Assembly: GCA_019689975.1 (NCBI GenBank)
Contig: JADGGK010000019.1
Coordinates: forward strand, 1 to 42,214
Origin: Pseudolabrys sp.
GTDB taxonomy: Bacteria > Pseudomonadota > Alphaproteobacteria > Rhizobiales > Xanthobacteraceae
Direction of reading: 5' to 3'
Length of the DNA: 42,214 nucleotides
The notes under the pieces were generated by a model that worked only from the letters and a program-made list of their open reading frames with translations, made no database searches and was not told the origin of the DNA. The position numbers and the translations under genes are program-made. Below, in pieces: positions 8,249 through 16,534 of the stretch (position 1 is the stretch's first letter; every line of letters starts with the position of its first letter).

Positions 8249-9516
8249 CCGTGCAGACGACCAAGCTAGCTTCCGGACTCACCGTCGTTACCGATGATAT
8301 GCCGCATTTGCAGACCGCGTCGCTGGGGGTCTGGGTCGGTGCCGGCAGCCGCGACGAGGCGCCCGACGAGCATGGCATCTCGCACCTGCTGGAGCATATG
8401 GCTTTCAAGGGCACCAAGCGCCGCAGTGCGCGCGAAATCGCCGAGACCATTGAGGCCGTCGGCGGCGATCTCAACGCGGCGACCAGCGTCGAATCGACCG
8501 GCTATTTTGCGCGCGTACTCAAGGAGGATGTTTCGCTTGCGCTCGACGTGCTCGGCGATATTTTGACCGACCCGAGCTTTGATGCCGAGGAGCTGCGACG
8601 CGAGCAGAACGTGATCGTCCAGGAGATCGGTGCGGTCGAGGACGCCCCCGACGATCTTGTTTTCGAGCGCTTGCAGGAGACCGCCTTCCCTCGCCAATCG
8701 GTTGGCCGCTCCATTCTCGGCACGCCACAGACCGTGCGCTCATTCACACCGGCACGGCTGCGCGCTTATCTTGCCCGCAATTATCGCGCTCCGGACATGG
8801 TCGTGGCTGCTGCTGGCGCCATCGAGCACGAGGCGATCGTGGAGGAGGCCGAACGGCGCTTTGCCGCTTTTGCCGGACCGGCGCCGCCGCCGCCCGAGCC
8901 GGCGTATTTCCGCGGCGGCACGCGAATCGAGTCGCGCAGCCTGGAACAGGTGCACATCGCGCTCGCGCTCGAGGGACTGTCGGTGACGGACGAGGCGCTC
9001 TATGCGCTGCAAGCCTTCACCAACGTGGTGGGGGGAGGCATGTCGTCGCGTCTTTTTCAGGAAGTGCGCGAGAAACGCGGGCTTTGCTATTCGATTCACA
9101 CATTTCACATTCCCTATGCCGACACCGGCCTGTTCGGGTTCTATGCCGGCACCGATGCCCGCGACGCCCCTGAACTCATGCGGGTCACCATCGAGCAGAT
9201 TGCGGGCGCCACGGAAACGATCAACGAAGCAGAGGTCGCACGCGCTAAGACGCAGATGAAGGCCGGGCTGCTGATGGCATTGGAGAGCTCGGAAGCGCGC
9301 ACCGGTCAGCTTGCGCGTCAGCTGCTCGCCTACGGTCGAGCCATTCCCCTCGAGGAGATCGTGGAGCGCATCGACGCGGTGACGGTCGAGAGCGTGCGCG
9401 CGGCCGGTCGCAGCCTCATCAACCGGAGCCGGCCGGCAGTTGCCGCGCTTGGCCCGAGCAGCGGGCTTGAAAGAACTGCGGCGATCGCGGAGAGTCTCGT
9501 GCGCCGCGCCGCTTGA
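8245..9516 (+). CDS. M16 family zinc peptidase (processing-peptidase-like)
   Basis: Zinc metallopeptidase of the pitrilysin/mitochondrial processing peptidase family, 423 aa. The inverted zinc motif HLLEH is intact (His47, Glu50, His51), and the third ligand Glu127 lies 76 residues later in VQEIGAVEDAPDD, so it should be active. The C-terminal half has the R/Y pair region SSRLFQEVREKRGLCYS typical of the catalytic subunits. It shares four bases (ATGA) with thrC; the thrC-M16 pairing is common in Rhizobiales. The physiological substrate is unknown; the resemblance to beta-MPP is a family trait, not evidence of import. Confidence 0.93.
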   Translation: MTVQTTKLASGLTVVTDDMPHLQTASLGVWVGAGSRDEAPDEHGISHLLEHMAFKGTKRRSAREIAETIEAVGGDLNAATSVESTGYFARVLKEDVSLALDVLGDILTDPSFDAEELRREQNVIVQEIGAVEDAPDDLVFERLQETAFPRQSVGRSILGTPQTVRSFTPARLRAYLARNYRAPDMVVAAAGAIEHEAIVEEAERRFAAFAGPAPPPPEPAYFRGGTRIESRSLEQVHIALALEGLSVTDEALYALQAFTNVVGGGMSSRLFQEVREKRGLCYSIHTFHIPYADTGLFGFYAGTDARDAPELMRVTIEQIAGATETINEAEVARAKTQMKAGLLMALESSEARTGQLARQLLAYGRAIPLEEIVERIDAVTVESVRAAGRSLINRSRPAVAALGPSSGLERTAAIAESLVRRAA

Positions 9517-9540
9517 AGGTTGCCGAATGCGCAGTTGTCC

Positions 9541-10125
9541 ATGGTGTTCTTCCGCACCGTCAACCTGAACGAAACCACGCCGGTCATATCAGCCGGCGGC
9601 GTCACGCTGCGTCTCCCGCAAAGCGGGGACTATCACGCCTGGGCGAATTTGCGCGAGCAGAGCCGCGAATTCCTCACACCCTGGGAACCGGTCTGGCCGT
9701 CTGACGATCTGACGCGCGCGGCGTTCCGTCGTCGCCTCAAGCGGTATCTGGAGGATCAGCGCAATGACGTCGCCTATGCCTTCCTCGTATTCCGCGATGA
9801 CGATAACGCGCTTGTCGGAGGCTTGACGATCGCGAATATCCGCCGCGGCGTCGCGCAGGCAGGGTCAATCGGTTATTGGATCGGCGCACCCTTCGCACGC
9901 CAGGGCTATATGACCGCGGCCCTGCGCGCGCTCATTCCGTTCGCATTCAACACATTACGCCTGCATCGGCTGGAAGCCGCCTGCATCCCGAGTAATACTG
10001 CATCCATCCGCCTGCTGGAAAAGACCGGATTCAGGCGTGAAGGCTATGCGCGCGGCTATCTCTGCATCAACGGACAATGGCAGGATCACCTGCTTTATGC
10101 GCGGTTGCAGGATGATCGAGATTGA
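9541..10125 (+). CDS. GNAT acetyltransferase, RimJ/RimL-like
   Basis: Predicted N-acetyltransferase using acetyl-CoA, of the group that includes the ribosomal protein acetyltransferases RimJ and RimL. The 194-aa product has SREFLTPWEPVWPSDDLTRAAFRRR near the N-terminus, the sheet GGLTIANI, the cofactor-binding segment GYWIGAPFARQGYMTAAL, and the C-terminal LEKTGFRREGYARGYL. ATG 9541 is chosen because related proteins begin with a short MxxFR stretch; the frame also allows a TTG at 9520. It follows the M16 peptidase by 24 bases and is probably in the same transcript. The substrate is not evident. Confidence 0.85.
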   Translation: MVFFRTVNLNETTPVISAGGVTLRLPQSGDYHAWANLREQSREFLTPWEPVWPSDDLTRAAFRRRLKRYLEDQRNDVAYAFLVFRDDDNALVGGLTIANIRRGVAQAGSIGYWIGAPFARQGYMTAALRALIPFAFNTLRLHRLEAACIPSNTASIRLLEKTGFRREGYARGYLCINGQWQDHLLYARLQDDRD

Positions 10126-10187
10126 GAGCGGGTCTGGCGGTCGCCCTGCGGGGGATTGCGGAAAAACGGATATCAGAGGCAACGCGA

Positions 10188-10856
10188 ATGGAGCAGATTG
10201 ACGGGGGACTGGCACTCGCCGCGGGCGTGCTGCTTGCCGCTGCGATTGGTTTGGGGGGATGCAGTTCAAACAGTCTTACGACCAATCTGTTTGGCCCCTC
10301 CTTCAACGCCAACAACGGCAGCAGCGTGCCGGCGGCGGGCGTGGGCAACTCCGATGCTGCGGCTGATCTGCCGTGTCCCAGCGTCTCGGTGCGCACCGGC
10401 GCATCGACGCTGATGATCGGCAGCAAACCGGGTGAAGGTGAACCTGCGCCGCTCGACGTGCGCTATCAGGGCGTGATCGTCAACACGGCCCGCGAATGCC
10501 ACGTCAATTCCGGGCTGATGACGATCAAGGTCGGCGTCGAGGGCAGGGTTCTCGTCGGCCCGGCCGGGGGTCCGGGTACCGTCGAGGTTCCGCTGCGCAT
10601 CGCCGTCGTTCGTGAAGGCGTCAATCCGGTCACTCTGACGACTAAGGCCGCCCTCATTCCGGTCGTCATCAGCCAAGGTGCGGAGCGCGCCACCTTCACG
10701 CATGTAGAGCCGGAGCTTGCCTTCCCGCTGCCTCAACCGCCGAGTCTGCTCGACAATTACGTCGTCTATGTCGGGTTTGATCCGCTCGCCGCCAGACCGC
10801 CGAAGAAACCCCTACACAAACCGCGGGCCAGATCCAGCGTACGGCAATCTGATTGA
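10188..10856 (+). CDS. Putative lipoprotein of unknown function
   Basis: Predicted 222-aa exported protein. The N-terminus MEQIDGGLALAAGVLLAAAI is hydrophobic and ends at a lipobox-like LGGC with CSSNS after it, so it is probably a lipoprotein. The mature part carries two further cysteines (LPCPSV and RECHVN) that could form a disulfide, and a beta-rich core. The frame extends upstream to 10122, but ATG 10188 places the signal correctly and is preceded by AGAGG. The C-terminus is basic and proline-rich (PPKKPLHKPRARSS). I do not recognise the family; similar lipoproteins are widespread as hypotheticals in Rhizobiales. Confidence 0.7.
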   Translation: MEQIDGGLALAAGVLLAAAIGLGGCSSNSLTTNLFGPSFNANNGSSVPAAGVGNSDAAADLPCPSVSVRTGASTLMIGSKPGEGEPAPLDVRYQGVIVNTARECHVNSGLMTIKVGVEGRVLVGPAGGPGTVEVPLRIAVVREGVNPVTLTTKAALIPVVISQGAERATFTHVEPELAFPLPQPPSLLDNYVVYVGFDPLAARPPKKPLHKPRARSSVRQSD

Positions 10857-11224
10857 GCCTCAAATCGCCGTTGAAACCAGTCATAGTCTCACGCGCACGA
10901 AGGCGGCGCGCAGCGCGCGGTCCAGAAACACACAAACACGTGGTCGGCGACCTCGACGGTCGTGGTACCTCAACCCGATTGCCGCAGAGGTTAGTCCGTT
11001 GCCGCGGCAGGCGACGAAATGGATGCCGAGCCTCCCGCGTAAGGCACTCGCCGACGCCGGTCCGGGATAGACCAGGCCGCAGGATCGCAGCATCAGACGG
11101 ATGACCGGATCACGTTTCAATCATCGCCTTATTCCCCGAGAGGTGTTCGCTGCGACACACCGGAGGGGCATGAATGCTTCGTCCAGGGCGCGAAGGGCGT
11201 TCCGGCGTGTCTTGCCGGGCAGAT
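10857..11224. other. Gene-poor stretch on the outer side of merR
   Basis: No gene can be supported. A 79-codon frame on the minus strand (10881-11120) has a plausible mixed composition but no recognised domain and no convincing start site. The stretch separates the lipoprotein gene from the mercury module and may be a junction or eroded sequence; no repeats, integrase or tRNA remnant were seen. Confidence 0.4.
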
Positions 11225-11671
11225 TCAGCGATGGGCGATCCCGTGGCGCGGCTTCATTGCAAGAATATCGATCACCGGACAGTCGGGAACCGCACGGCCG
11301 GAACACCTTGCGACCGTCCGTGCCAAGAGACGTTCCAGCTTCCTCAGATCGGCGATTCTCGCGCGGATCCCCGCGAGGTGCCGCATGGCAATGGCGCGCA
11401 CCTCGGCGCAGGAGGCCTTTCCCGGTCCGCCCAAGTCGAGCAGCGTACGGATTTCATCGGGCGTGAAGCCGAGTTCGCGCGCCCGGCGGATGAAGGCAAG
11501 AATGCGTGTCTCGAAAGGCCCATAGATGCGCCGTCCTGAGGCGGAGCGGCGCGGAGCTGGCAACAGCCCCACCTTCTCGTAATAGCGGATGGTTTCCACA
11601 TGGACGCCGGTCCGGCGCGACAGTTCCCCGATGGTGATGCTGTCGGCTCGCGCATCTGTGATCAAACGCAT
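11225..11671 (-). CDS. merR: Mercury-responsive MerR regulator
   Basis: Transcription factor that represses, and with Hg(II) activates, the divergent mer operon by distorting the promoter. The 148-aa product has the N-terminal winged helix (SITIGELSRRTGVHVETIRYYEK), the second wing region and the dimerisation helix. The three mercury-binding cysteines of true MerR proteins are all present: Cys88 (KASCAEV), Cys123 (ARCSG) and Cys131 (PDCPVI). This separates it from other MerR-family metal sensors. The ATG at 11671 gives the usual length; the open frame continues upstream through the operator, so longer starts are unlikely. The start lies 12 bases from the -35 of the merT promoter. Confidence 0.93.
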   Translation of the reverse strand: MRLITDARADSITIGELSRRTGVHVETIRYYEKVGLLPAPRRSASGRRIYGPFETRILAFIRRARELGFTPDEIRTLLDLGGPGKASCAEVRAIAMRHLAGIRARIADLRKLERLLARTVARCSGRAVPDCPVIDILAMKPRHGIAHR

Positions 11672-11682
11672 GGGCAAGGGGC

Positions 11683-11714
11683 TTGCTCCTGTAGCGACTA
11701 CAGGAAGCATAAAG
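11683..11714 (+). promoter_or_regulatory. MerR operator/promoter of merTPFA
   Basis: A perfect dyad CCTGTAG-CGA-CTACAGG (11688-11704) lies between merR and merT. A -35-like TTGCTC (11683-11688) and an AT-rich -10 region (CATAAAG, from 11708) flank it with an unusually long spacer of about 19-20 bases. This over-long spacer with a central dyad is the known mark of MerR-activated promoters. The exact -10 hexamer is uncertain. Confidence 0.8.
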
Positions 11715-11744
11715 CAAGGCGTCGGGACGTGGAAGGAGCAAACG

Positions 11745-12167
11745 ATGACCACGGTCAATGCGCCGAGTGCGCTCGATGCCTCGGCGCCGAGCGACAAGGC
11801 AACGGGTTCCCTTTCGTTCGCCAAGGGGCAGGGCTTTGCCGCGGCAGGGAGCCTCATCGGCGCTCTCGCCTCGCTTTCCTGTTGCATCCTGCCGCTTGCC
11901 TTCTTCAGCCTTGGCATCAGCGGTGCTTGGATCGGGCACTTCACGCGGCTTGCACCATACCAACCCTATTTCATCGCCCTCACGCTTGTGTTTCTCGGCA
12001 CCGGCTATTGGCTCGTTTTCCGCGCGTCAACGACGTGCCGCTCCACCGGCGAGGCCTGTGCGCGTCCACTGCCGAACAGGTTTGTGAAGGCGACGCTCGT
12101 TGCCGCGACCGTTCTGGTGATCTTCGCGTGGGCGTTCGATCACGTCGCACCTTATGTGCTGCGGTGA
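11745..12167 (+). CDS. merT: Mercuric transport protein MerT
   Basis: Inner-membrane Hg(II) importer that takes mercury from MerP and hands it to MerA. The 140-aa protein has three predicted helices. The paired cysteines of the first helix are present (SLSCCILPLAFFSLG, Cys46 and Cys47), as is the second pair in the cytoplasmic loop between helices 2 and 3 (Cys98 and Cys105, STTCRSTGEACARP). The N-terminal tail of about 25 residues is longer than in classic MerT. The ATG at 11745 follows GGAAGGAG with a 6-base gap, which fixes the start. First gene of the mer operon. Confidence 0.93.
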   Translation: MTTVNAPSALDASAPSDKATGSLSFAKGQGFAAAGSLIGALASLSCCILPLAFFSLGISGAWIGHFTRLAPYQPYFIALTLVFLGTGYWLVFRASTTCRSTGEACARPLPNRFVKATLVAATVLVIFAWAFDHVAPYVLR

Positions 12168-12199
12168 CCAAGCCTCACGCGACTTAAGGAGGAACTCAA

Positions 12200-12481
12200 A
12201 TGAAGTCGATCTTTTCGTCGATGTTCGCTCTCGGTCTCCTCGGTTCATCGGCTGCGTTCGGGGCGGAGAGGACCGTCACACTCGCGGTCGAAAACATGTA
12301 TTGCGCGGCATGTCCGCATACGGTCAAATCGGCTCTGCAGTCCGTGCCGGGCGTCAAGGCGGTCTCTGTTTCTTTCAAGGACAAGACCGCCATAGTGACA
12401 TTCGACGATGCAAAGACCGACTTAAGAGATCTTCTCGCCGCCACGGCCAACGCCGGCTATCCCTCGTCGCCGAAAGGGTGA
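12200..12481 (+). CDS. merP: Periplasmic mercury-binding protein MerP
   Basis: Periplasmic Hg(II) scavenger that passes the ion to MerT. It is 93 aa, with a signal peptide cleaved after about FGA (residue 22) and a heavy-metal-associated domain. The binding motif is NMYCAACPHTV (Cys35 and Cys38), a variant of the usual GMTCxxC. The ATG follows AAGGAGG closely. It lies 32 bases after merT and its TGA overlaps a possible GTG start of the next gene. Confidence 0.94.
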   Translation: MKSIFSSMFALGLLGSSAAFGAERTVTLAVENMYCAACPHTVKSALQSVPGVKAVSVSFKDKTAIVTFDDAKTDLRDLLAATANAGYPSSPKG

Positions 12482-12489
12482 GCACTTTG

Positions 12490-12750
12490 ATGCGCCCAGC
12501 CGAGGCTACGATCGGCGCGTTCCTCGTCGGCGCGCTGGCGATGATTTGCTGTGCGGGGCCTCCGCTTGTCGCGGCGGTCGGCACGACCGCTCTCGCCGTC
12601 TGGGTGTCCAAATCCGCCTTTGTGCTCGTCGCGGCGGCGTTGGTCGCGGCAGGCGTAGGAGCCGCCTGCTTGTACCGTCGCCGCCTCGACGCGCAGGACT
12701 GCTGCCCGCCGAAGATGTCAAGGAGGGCGTCGGATCATGAGCATGAGTAA
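12490..12750 (+). CDS. merF: MerF-like mercury transporter
   Basis: Small inner-membrane mercury importer, 86 aa with two hydrophobic helices. A Cys-Cys pair lies in the first helix (MICCAGPPLV, Cys20 and Cys21) and a second pair near the C-terminus (DCCPPK, Cys71 and Cys72). Length, helix number and both CC pairs match MerF. Start choice: ATG 12490, with AAAGGG 11 bases before; an in-frame GTG at 12478 overlaps the merP stop (GTGA) and is possible. The 3' end overlaps merA by 14 bases. The His/Glu tail (SDHEHE) is not typical of classic MerF, so a related unnamed transporter remains possible. Confidence 0.8.
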   Translation: MRPAEATIGAFLVGALAMICCAGPPLVAAVGTTALAVWVSKSAFVLVAAALVAAGVGAACLYRRRLDAQDCCPPKMSRRASDHEHE

Positions 12751-14170
12751 GTGCTGCTCCCGCGGCGATCGAGGCGACAGCTTCGACTTGGCCGTGGTCG
12801 GCGCTGGCTCGGCCGGTTTCTCTGCGGCGATCACGGCGGCGGAGCAGGGCGCGAGGGTGGCACTCATTGGCCATGGCATCATCGGCGGCACCTGCGTCAA
12901 CGTCGGTTGCGTGCCGTCGAAGAACCTGATTCGCGCGGCCGAGTCGGTCCGTCAGGCCATCGCAGCGTCCCGATTCGGAGGCATTGCGAGCCATGCAAAA
13001 GTTGCGGATTGGCGCGCCGTGATGCGGCAGAAGGACGAGCTCGTGAATGAGCTGCGCCGGGCGAAATACGTCGATCTGCTGGACGTGTATCGTACGGTCG
13101 CCTACCGCGAGGGAAAGGCGCGGCTGGTGAATGGCGGCATCGAGGTTGCCGGGACGTCACTCCAGGCCGGCAAGGTGATCATCGCCACCGGCGCTTCGCC
13201 GTCGTTGCCGCCGATTCCCGGAATTGACAGCGTTCCCCACCTGACCAGCGCGACCGCGCTCGCGCTTGAAGCGCTGCCTAAATCGCTGCTCGTCATCGGC
13301 GGCGGCCATATCGGCTGCGAACTCGGCCAGATGTTCGCGCGCATGGGTGTCCAGGTGACGATCGTCGACGTCATGCCGATTCTCTCAGCCGGCGAGCCGG
13401 AAATCTCGCGTGCCTTGGCGGACTATTTCCGTGACGAAGGAATAGTGGTCCGGGAGCGGGTCAAGCCTCGGTTCATCCGCAAGACCGTGGACGGAATAGC
13501 CCTGGAGATGGCGAGCGACGGCAGGAGCGAAACGATCGAAGCCGCACAGGTCCTGATCGCGACTGGTCGGCGACCCAATACTGACGGGCTGGGGCTTACC
13601 GAGGCCGGCATCGAACTGCTGCCGAACGGAGGCATCAAGATTGACTGCATGATGCGCACGACCAAGGCGGGCTTCTATGCCGCCGGCGACGTCACCGGCC
13701 ACGATCCCTTCGTTTACATGGCGGCTTATGGCGCAAGGCTGGCCGCGCTCAACGCGCTCAACGGCGACAGCCACGTCTACGACAATTCGGTGATGCCGAC
13801 CGTCGTATTCACCGATCCGCAGGTGGCAAGCGTCGGGCTCACCGAAGCGGCCGCGCGTGCCGCTGCCTACGAGACGCGCGTGTCGGTTCTGCCGCTAGAC
13901 GCCGTACCGCGCGCGCTCGCCGCGCGCGATACCCGTGGCCTCATCAAGCTTGTGGCCGATGCCAAAAGCGGCAAGCTGATCGGCGCGCACATTCTTGCCC
14001 CCGAAGGGGCCGACTCCATCCAGACCGCGGCATTGGCCATCAAACACGGCCTGACGGTGCAGGAACTCGGCGCAACCGTCTTCCCTTATCTAACCACGGT
14101 CGAAGGGCTCAAGCTTGCAGCTCAGGCATTCGAGAAGGATGTGGCGAGGCTCTCTTGCTGCGCCGGTTGA
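12737..14170 (+). CDS. merA: Mercuric reductase
   Basis: Cytoplasmic FAD flavoenzyme that reduces Hg(II) to volatile Hg(0) with NADPH. The 477-aa product has the FAD fold (DLAVVGAGSAGFSAAI), the redox-active disulfide GGTCVNVGCVPSK (Cys53 and Cys58), the NAD(P)H fold (SLLVIGGGHIGCELGQ), the second FAD motif (GFYAAGDVTGHDPF) and the dimerisation domain. The C-terminal metal-binding pair is present (LSCCAG), as is the tyrosine in FPYLTTVEGLKL, so it is MerA and not another disulfide reductase. It lacks the N-terminal heavy-metal domain (NmerA) found in many MerA proteins; instead a CC pair is at residues 6-7. Last gene of the operon. Confidence 0.96.
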   Translation: MSMSKCCSRGDRGDSFDLAVVGAGSAGFSAAITAAEQGARVALIGHGIIGGTCVNVGCVPSKNLIRAAESVRQAIAASRFGGIASHAKVADWRAVMRQKDELVNELRRAKYVDLLDVYRTVAYREGKARLVNGGIEVAGTSLQAGKVIIATGASPSLPPIPGIDSVPHLTSATALALEALPKSLLVIGGGHIGCELGQMFARMGVQVTIVDVMPILSAGEPEISRALADYFRDEGIVVRERVKPRFIRKTVDGIALEMASDGRSETIEAAQVLIATGRRPNTDGLGLTEAGIELLPNGGIKIDCMMRTTKAGFYAAGDVTGHDPFVYMAAYGARLAALNALNGDSHVYDNSVMPTVVFTDPQVASVGLTEAAARAAAYETRVSVLPLDAVPRALAARDTRGLIKLVADAKSGKLIGAHILAPEGADSIQTAALAIKHGLTVQELGATVFPYLTTVEGLKLAAQAFEKDVARLSCCAG

Positions 14171-14467
14171 TCGCACCGCGACCGCGGTTCTGGGATGGCG
14201 ACGGCTTGTGCCTCTGCGCAAGACGTGGCGCTCATTGGAGGTTTCCTGTCGGGCCTGGCTGATGCCCTGCCGATCGCGCATCATTCGTGCATGACGACAC
14301 CAATATCGCGATATCGGTCAAGAAGCGGGTTTCAATCGGATCGAATTTGTATCGTCGCTGCAAGGAGTCCCGCAAGGAGCGACGCAGCAATCGAGACGTT
14401 CAGCAGCGTCAATTTTGCAATGCTATGCTGCGATCGCATTGGCGGGTCAATATCAAAGAAATTGCCT
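14171..14467. other. Convergent gap between merA and atpF
   Basis: No gene can be supported in these 297 bases, which are less GC-rich than the flanks. They hold the inverted repeat at 14353-14384 (separate entry) and a minus-strand frame (14332-14439) that could encode a 35-aa hydrophobic peptide but lacks a clear ribosome binding site. No insertion-sequence ends were seen. Confidence 0.4.
14353..14384. other. Inverted repeat between merA and atpF
   Basis: A perfect 7-bp inverted repeat CGTCGCT (14353-14359) and AGCGACG (14378-14384) has an 18-base loop that contains part of a direct repeat GCAAGGAG. It lies between convergent operons, so it may stop transcription from either side, but no T tract follows it. 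Confidence 0.3.
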
Positions 14468-14962
14468 CTAATTGAGCTTCTTGCGCAGATCGTTGATACT
14501 CTTGGCGACAAGCTCGTTCGCCAAGCCGCCTCTTGTCTGCTCGGCGAGAATTTTTTCTGCGGCGGCAACGGCTGCCTCCGCCGCGGCTGCGCGGACGTCG
14601 GCCGCGGCCTGGGCCTCGGCCTGGGCGATCTTGGTCTCGGCGAGTTTGGTGCGACGGGCGACGAATTCGTCGAGTTTGGCCTTGGCTTCCGCCGCAAGCC
14701 GCTCGGCTTCGGCCTTGGCGTCGGCGATGATGCCCTGCGCTTCGGTTTCGGCTTCGTGCCGTTTGCGACGATATTCGGCAAGAAGCTGTGTGGCCTCTTC
14801 CTTGAGTTTGCGCGCCTCGTCGAGCTCGGCCTTGATGCGGGCTGCGCGATCGTCAAGCGATTTTGCGACTTTGCGGTGCACGCCGATATAGCCGAGCAGG
14901 CCCAGGAAGACCAGGAAAGCCAGTGCGACCCAGGTTTCTGCTTCGAACAGCATGGCAGTCAT
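14468..14962 (-). CDS. atpF: ATP synthase F0 subunit b
   Basis: Peripheral-stalk subunit of the F0F1 ATP synthase. It holds the F1 catalytic head to subunit a. The 164-aa protein has one N-terminal membrane helix ([22 protein letters not shown]) and then a long, charged, alanine-rich coiled coil. It overlaps atpB' by four bases (14959-14962), so the two stalk subunits are translationally coupled. Last gene of the F0 operon. The F1 genes are not in this window, as expected for alphaproteobacteria. Confidence 0.94.
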   Translation of the reverse strand: MTAMLFEAETWVALAFLVFLGLLGYIGVHRKVAKSLDDRAARIKAELDEARKLKEEATQLLAEYRRKRHEAETEAQGIIADAKAEAERLAAEAKAKLDEFVARRTKLAETKIAQAEAQAAADVRAAAAEAAVAAAEKILAEQTRGGLANELVAKSINDLRKKLN

Positions 14963-15507
14963 CTCTCGAGCACCTCGGCGACTGCTTTGGCGACCACTTG
15001 GTCGTTCGGCACCCTGCCGACCAGATGCTCGACGATGGCGCGGGCGGCATCTTCGGCGATGCCGCGAACATTGCGCATCGCCGCCTGTTTGGTCGCGGCG
15101 ATCGATTTCTCTGCCTCCGCCAAGCGCGCGTTAAGCTGCGCTTCAAGGCGCTTGCGCGCCGCCTCCGCTTCGGCCGCCTGATTTTCGCGAGTCTCGCTGG
15201 CAATGGTCTGGGCGCGAGACCTCGCGTCTGCAAGGGCCTTTTCGTAGGCCGCGAGCGCCGCATCCGCTTCCTGCTTGAGCCTCTCGGCTTCGGCGAGATC
15301 GTCGGCGATGCGTTTCTGTCGCGTCTCGATGACGGCACCGACACGCGGCAGTGCGAGCCTCGCCATCAAGACATAGAGCAGCACGAACGCCACCGCGAGC
15401 CAAACTAGCTGCGAGGCAAATGTGTGCGACTGGAACGGCGGAAATCCGCCGTCGCGCTCGCCTTTCGGAACAGCTTCCGTGATCGCGGTGTGAGTCGGCG
15501 CAGCCAT
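14959..15507 (-). CDS. atpG: ATP synthase F0 subunit b'
   Basis: Second peripheral-stalk subunit (b'), which pairs with b in photosynthetic and many other alphaproteobacteria. The 182-aa protein has a soluble N-terminal segment with [19 protein letters not shown], one membrane helix (about residues 34-53) and a coiled coil ending in [14 protein letters not shown]. The FPPF/QLxWL stretch is typical of b' and separates it from atpF. The symbol follows usage in Rhizobiales (also called atpF2 or atpX), where atpG may otherwise mean the gamma subunit. It lies 8 bases downstream of atpE. Confidence 0.93.
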   Translation of the reverse strand: MAAPTHTAITEAVPKGERDGGFPPFQSHTFASQLVWLAVAFVLLYVLMARLALPRVGAVIETRQKRIADDLAEAERLKQEADAALAAYEKALADARSRAQTIASETRENQAAEAEAARKRLEAQLNARLAEAEKSIAATKQAAMRNVRGIAEDAARAIVEHLVGRVPNDQVVAKAVAEVLER

Positions 15508-15515
15508 GCGTGATC

Positions 15516-15743
15516 TTAGAGCGCGAACAAGAGCAGCAGCGCGATGAGCAGGGAGAAGATGCCGAGCGCTTCAGTAATGGCAAATCCGAAGATCAGATTG
15601 CCGAACTGACCTTGCGCCGCGGAGGGATTGCGGATGGCCGCCGCGAGGTAGTTGCCGAAGATGATGCCCACGCCGACGCCGGCGCCGCCCATGCCGATCG
15701 CGGCAATGCCCGCACCGATATATTTTGCTGCCACTGGATCCAT
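15516..15743 (-). CDS. atpE: ATP synthase F0 subunit c
   Basis: Proteolipid of the rotary c-ring. The 75-aa protein is two hydrophobic helices joined by a polar loop (RNPSAAQGQ). The proton-binding carboxylate is the glutamate in AITEALGIF in the second helix. The frame is open further upstream, but the ATG at 15743 gives the usual length and is preceded by AAGGAG six bases before the start. It sits between atpB and atpB', the standard alphaproteobacterial order. Confidence 0.97.
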   Translation of the reverse strand: MDPVAAKYIGAGIAAIGMGGAGVGVGIIFGNYLAAAIRNPSAAQGQFGNLIFGFAITEALGIFSLLIALLLLFAL

Positions 15744-15774
15744 AATGAACTCCTTCTGTTTTTCCGAAAGGGTC

Positions 15775-16530
15775 TCAGTGACCCGGGTGAATTGCATCGT
15801 TGAGATAGATGCAGGTGAGAATGGCGAACACGTAAGCTTGCAGGAACGCGACCAGCGTCTCGAGCGCAAGAAGCGCCACGATGATGGCGAAAGGCACGGC
15901 GCCGCCGATCCATCCGATCGCGCCGAGCGCGCCGCCCAACAGAATGATGAAACCTGCGAACACCTGGAGCGCGATGTGGCCGGCCAACATGTTGGCGAAA
16001 AGACGCACGCTGTGCGAAATCGGTCGCGAAAGGAAGGAGAGCACTTCGATCGCCACTATCAGCGGCAAGAGATAGACGGGGACGCCTTTGGGGACGAACA
16101 GTTTGAAGAACCGCAGGCCGTGACGCATCAGCCCATAGATCAAGACGGTGAAGAACACGGTGAGTGCGAGCGCGGCGGTGATGATGATATGACTCGTGAC
16201 GGTGAACGCGAATGGAATGAGCCCGAACATGTTCAGCGCCAACACAAACATGAAGATCGTGAACACGAACGGAAAAAAGGTCATTCCTTCCGCGCCTGCG
16301 GTACTCCGCACCGTCGTGGCAACGAATTCATAGGCGATTTCGGCGGCGGATTGCAGGCGTGTCGGCACGAGGTTCTTTCCCGCGGTCGCGGCGAGCAGGA
16401 ACAGCGTGAGGCCGATGACTGCAGCGAGCATGAAGGCGGCCGAGTTGGTGAAAGCGATTTCTGTATTGCCGATCTTGGCGATCGGAAACAGGTTATGAAT
16501 TTGGAATTGTTCGATCGGATCGAGGGCCAT
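15775..16530 (-). CDS. atpB: ATP synthase F0 subunit a
   Basis: Proton-channel subunit that works against the c-ring. It is a 251-aa membrane protein starting [17 protein letters not shown], a typical Rhizobiales N-terminus. The essential arginine is in [15 protein letters not shown], and the last helices carry the conserved [15 protein letters not shown] segment. It is 4 bases downstream of atpI. Confidence 0.96.
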   Translation of the reverse strand: MALDPIEQFQIHNLFPIAKIGNTEIAFTNSAAFMLAAVIGLTLFLLAATAGKNLVPTRLQSAAEIAYEFVATTVRSTAGAEGMTFFPFVFTIFMFVLALNMFGLIPFAFTVTSHIIITAALALTVFFTVLIYGLMRHGLRFFKLFVPKGVPVYLLPLIVAIEVLSFLSRPISHSVRLFANMLAGHIALQVFAGFIILLGGALGAIGWIGGAVPFAIIVALLALETLVAFLQAYVFAILTCIYLNDAIHPGH

Positions 16531-16534
16531 GTTG

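Noticed and set aside
10881-11120. A 79-codon minus-strand frame downstream of merR
   Set aside because: No domain, no ribosome site and no family recognised; kept as unassigned sequence.
14195-15181. A 328-codon plus-strand frame across atpF and atpB'
   Set aside because: It has Gly/Leu/Phe repeats produced by the alanine- and lysine-rich coiled-coil codons of the opposite strand. The atp genes are certain.
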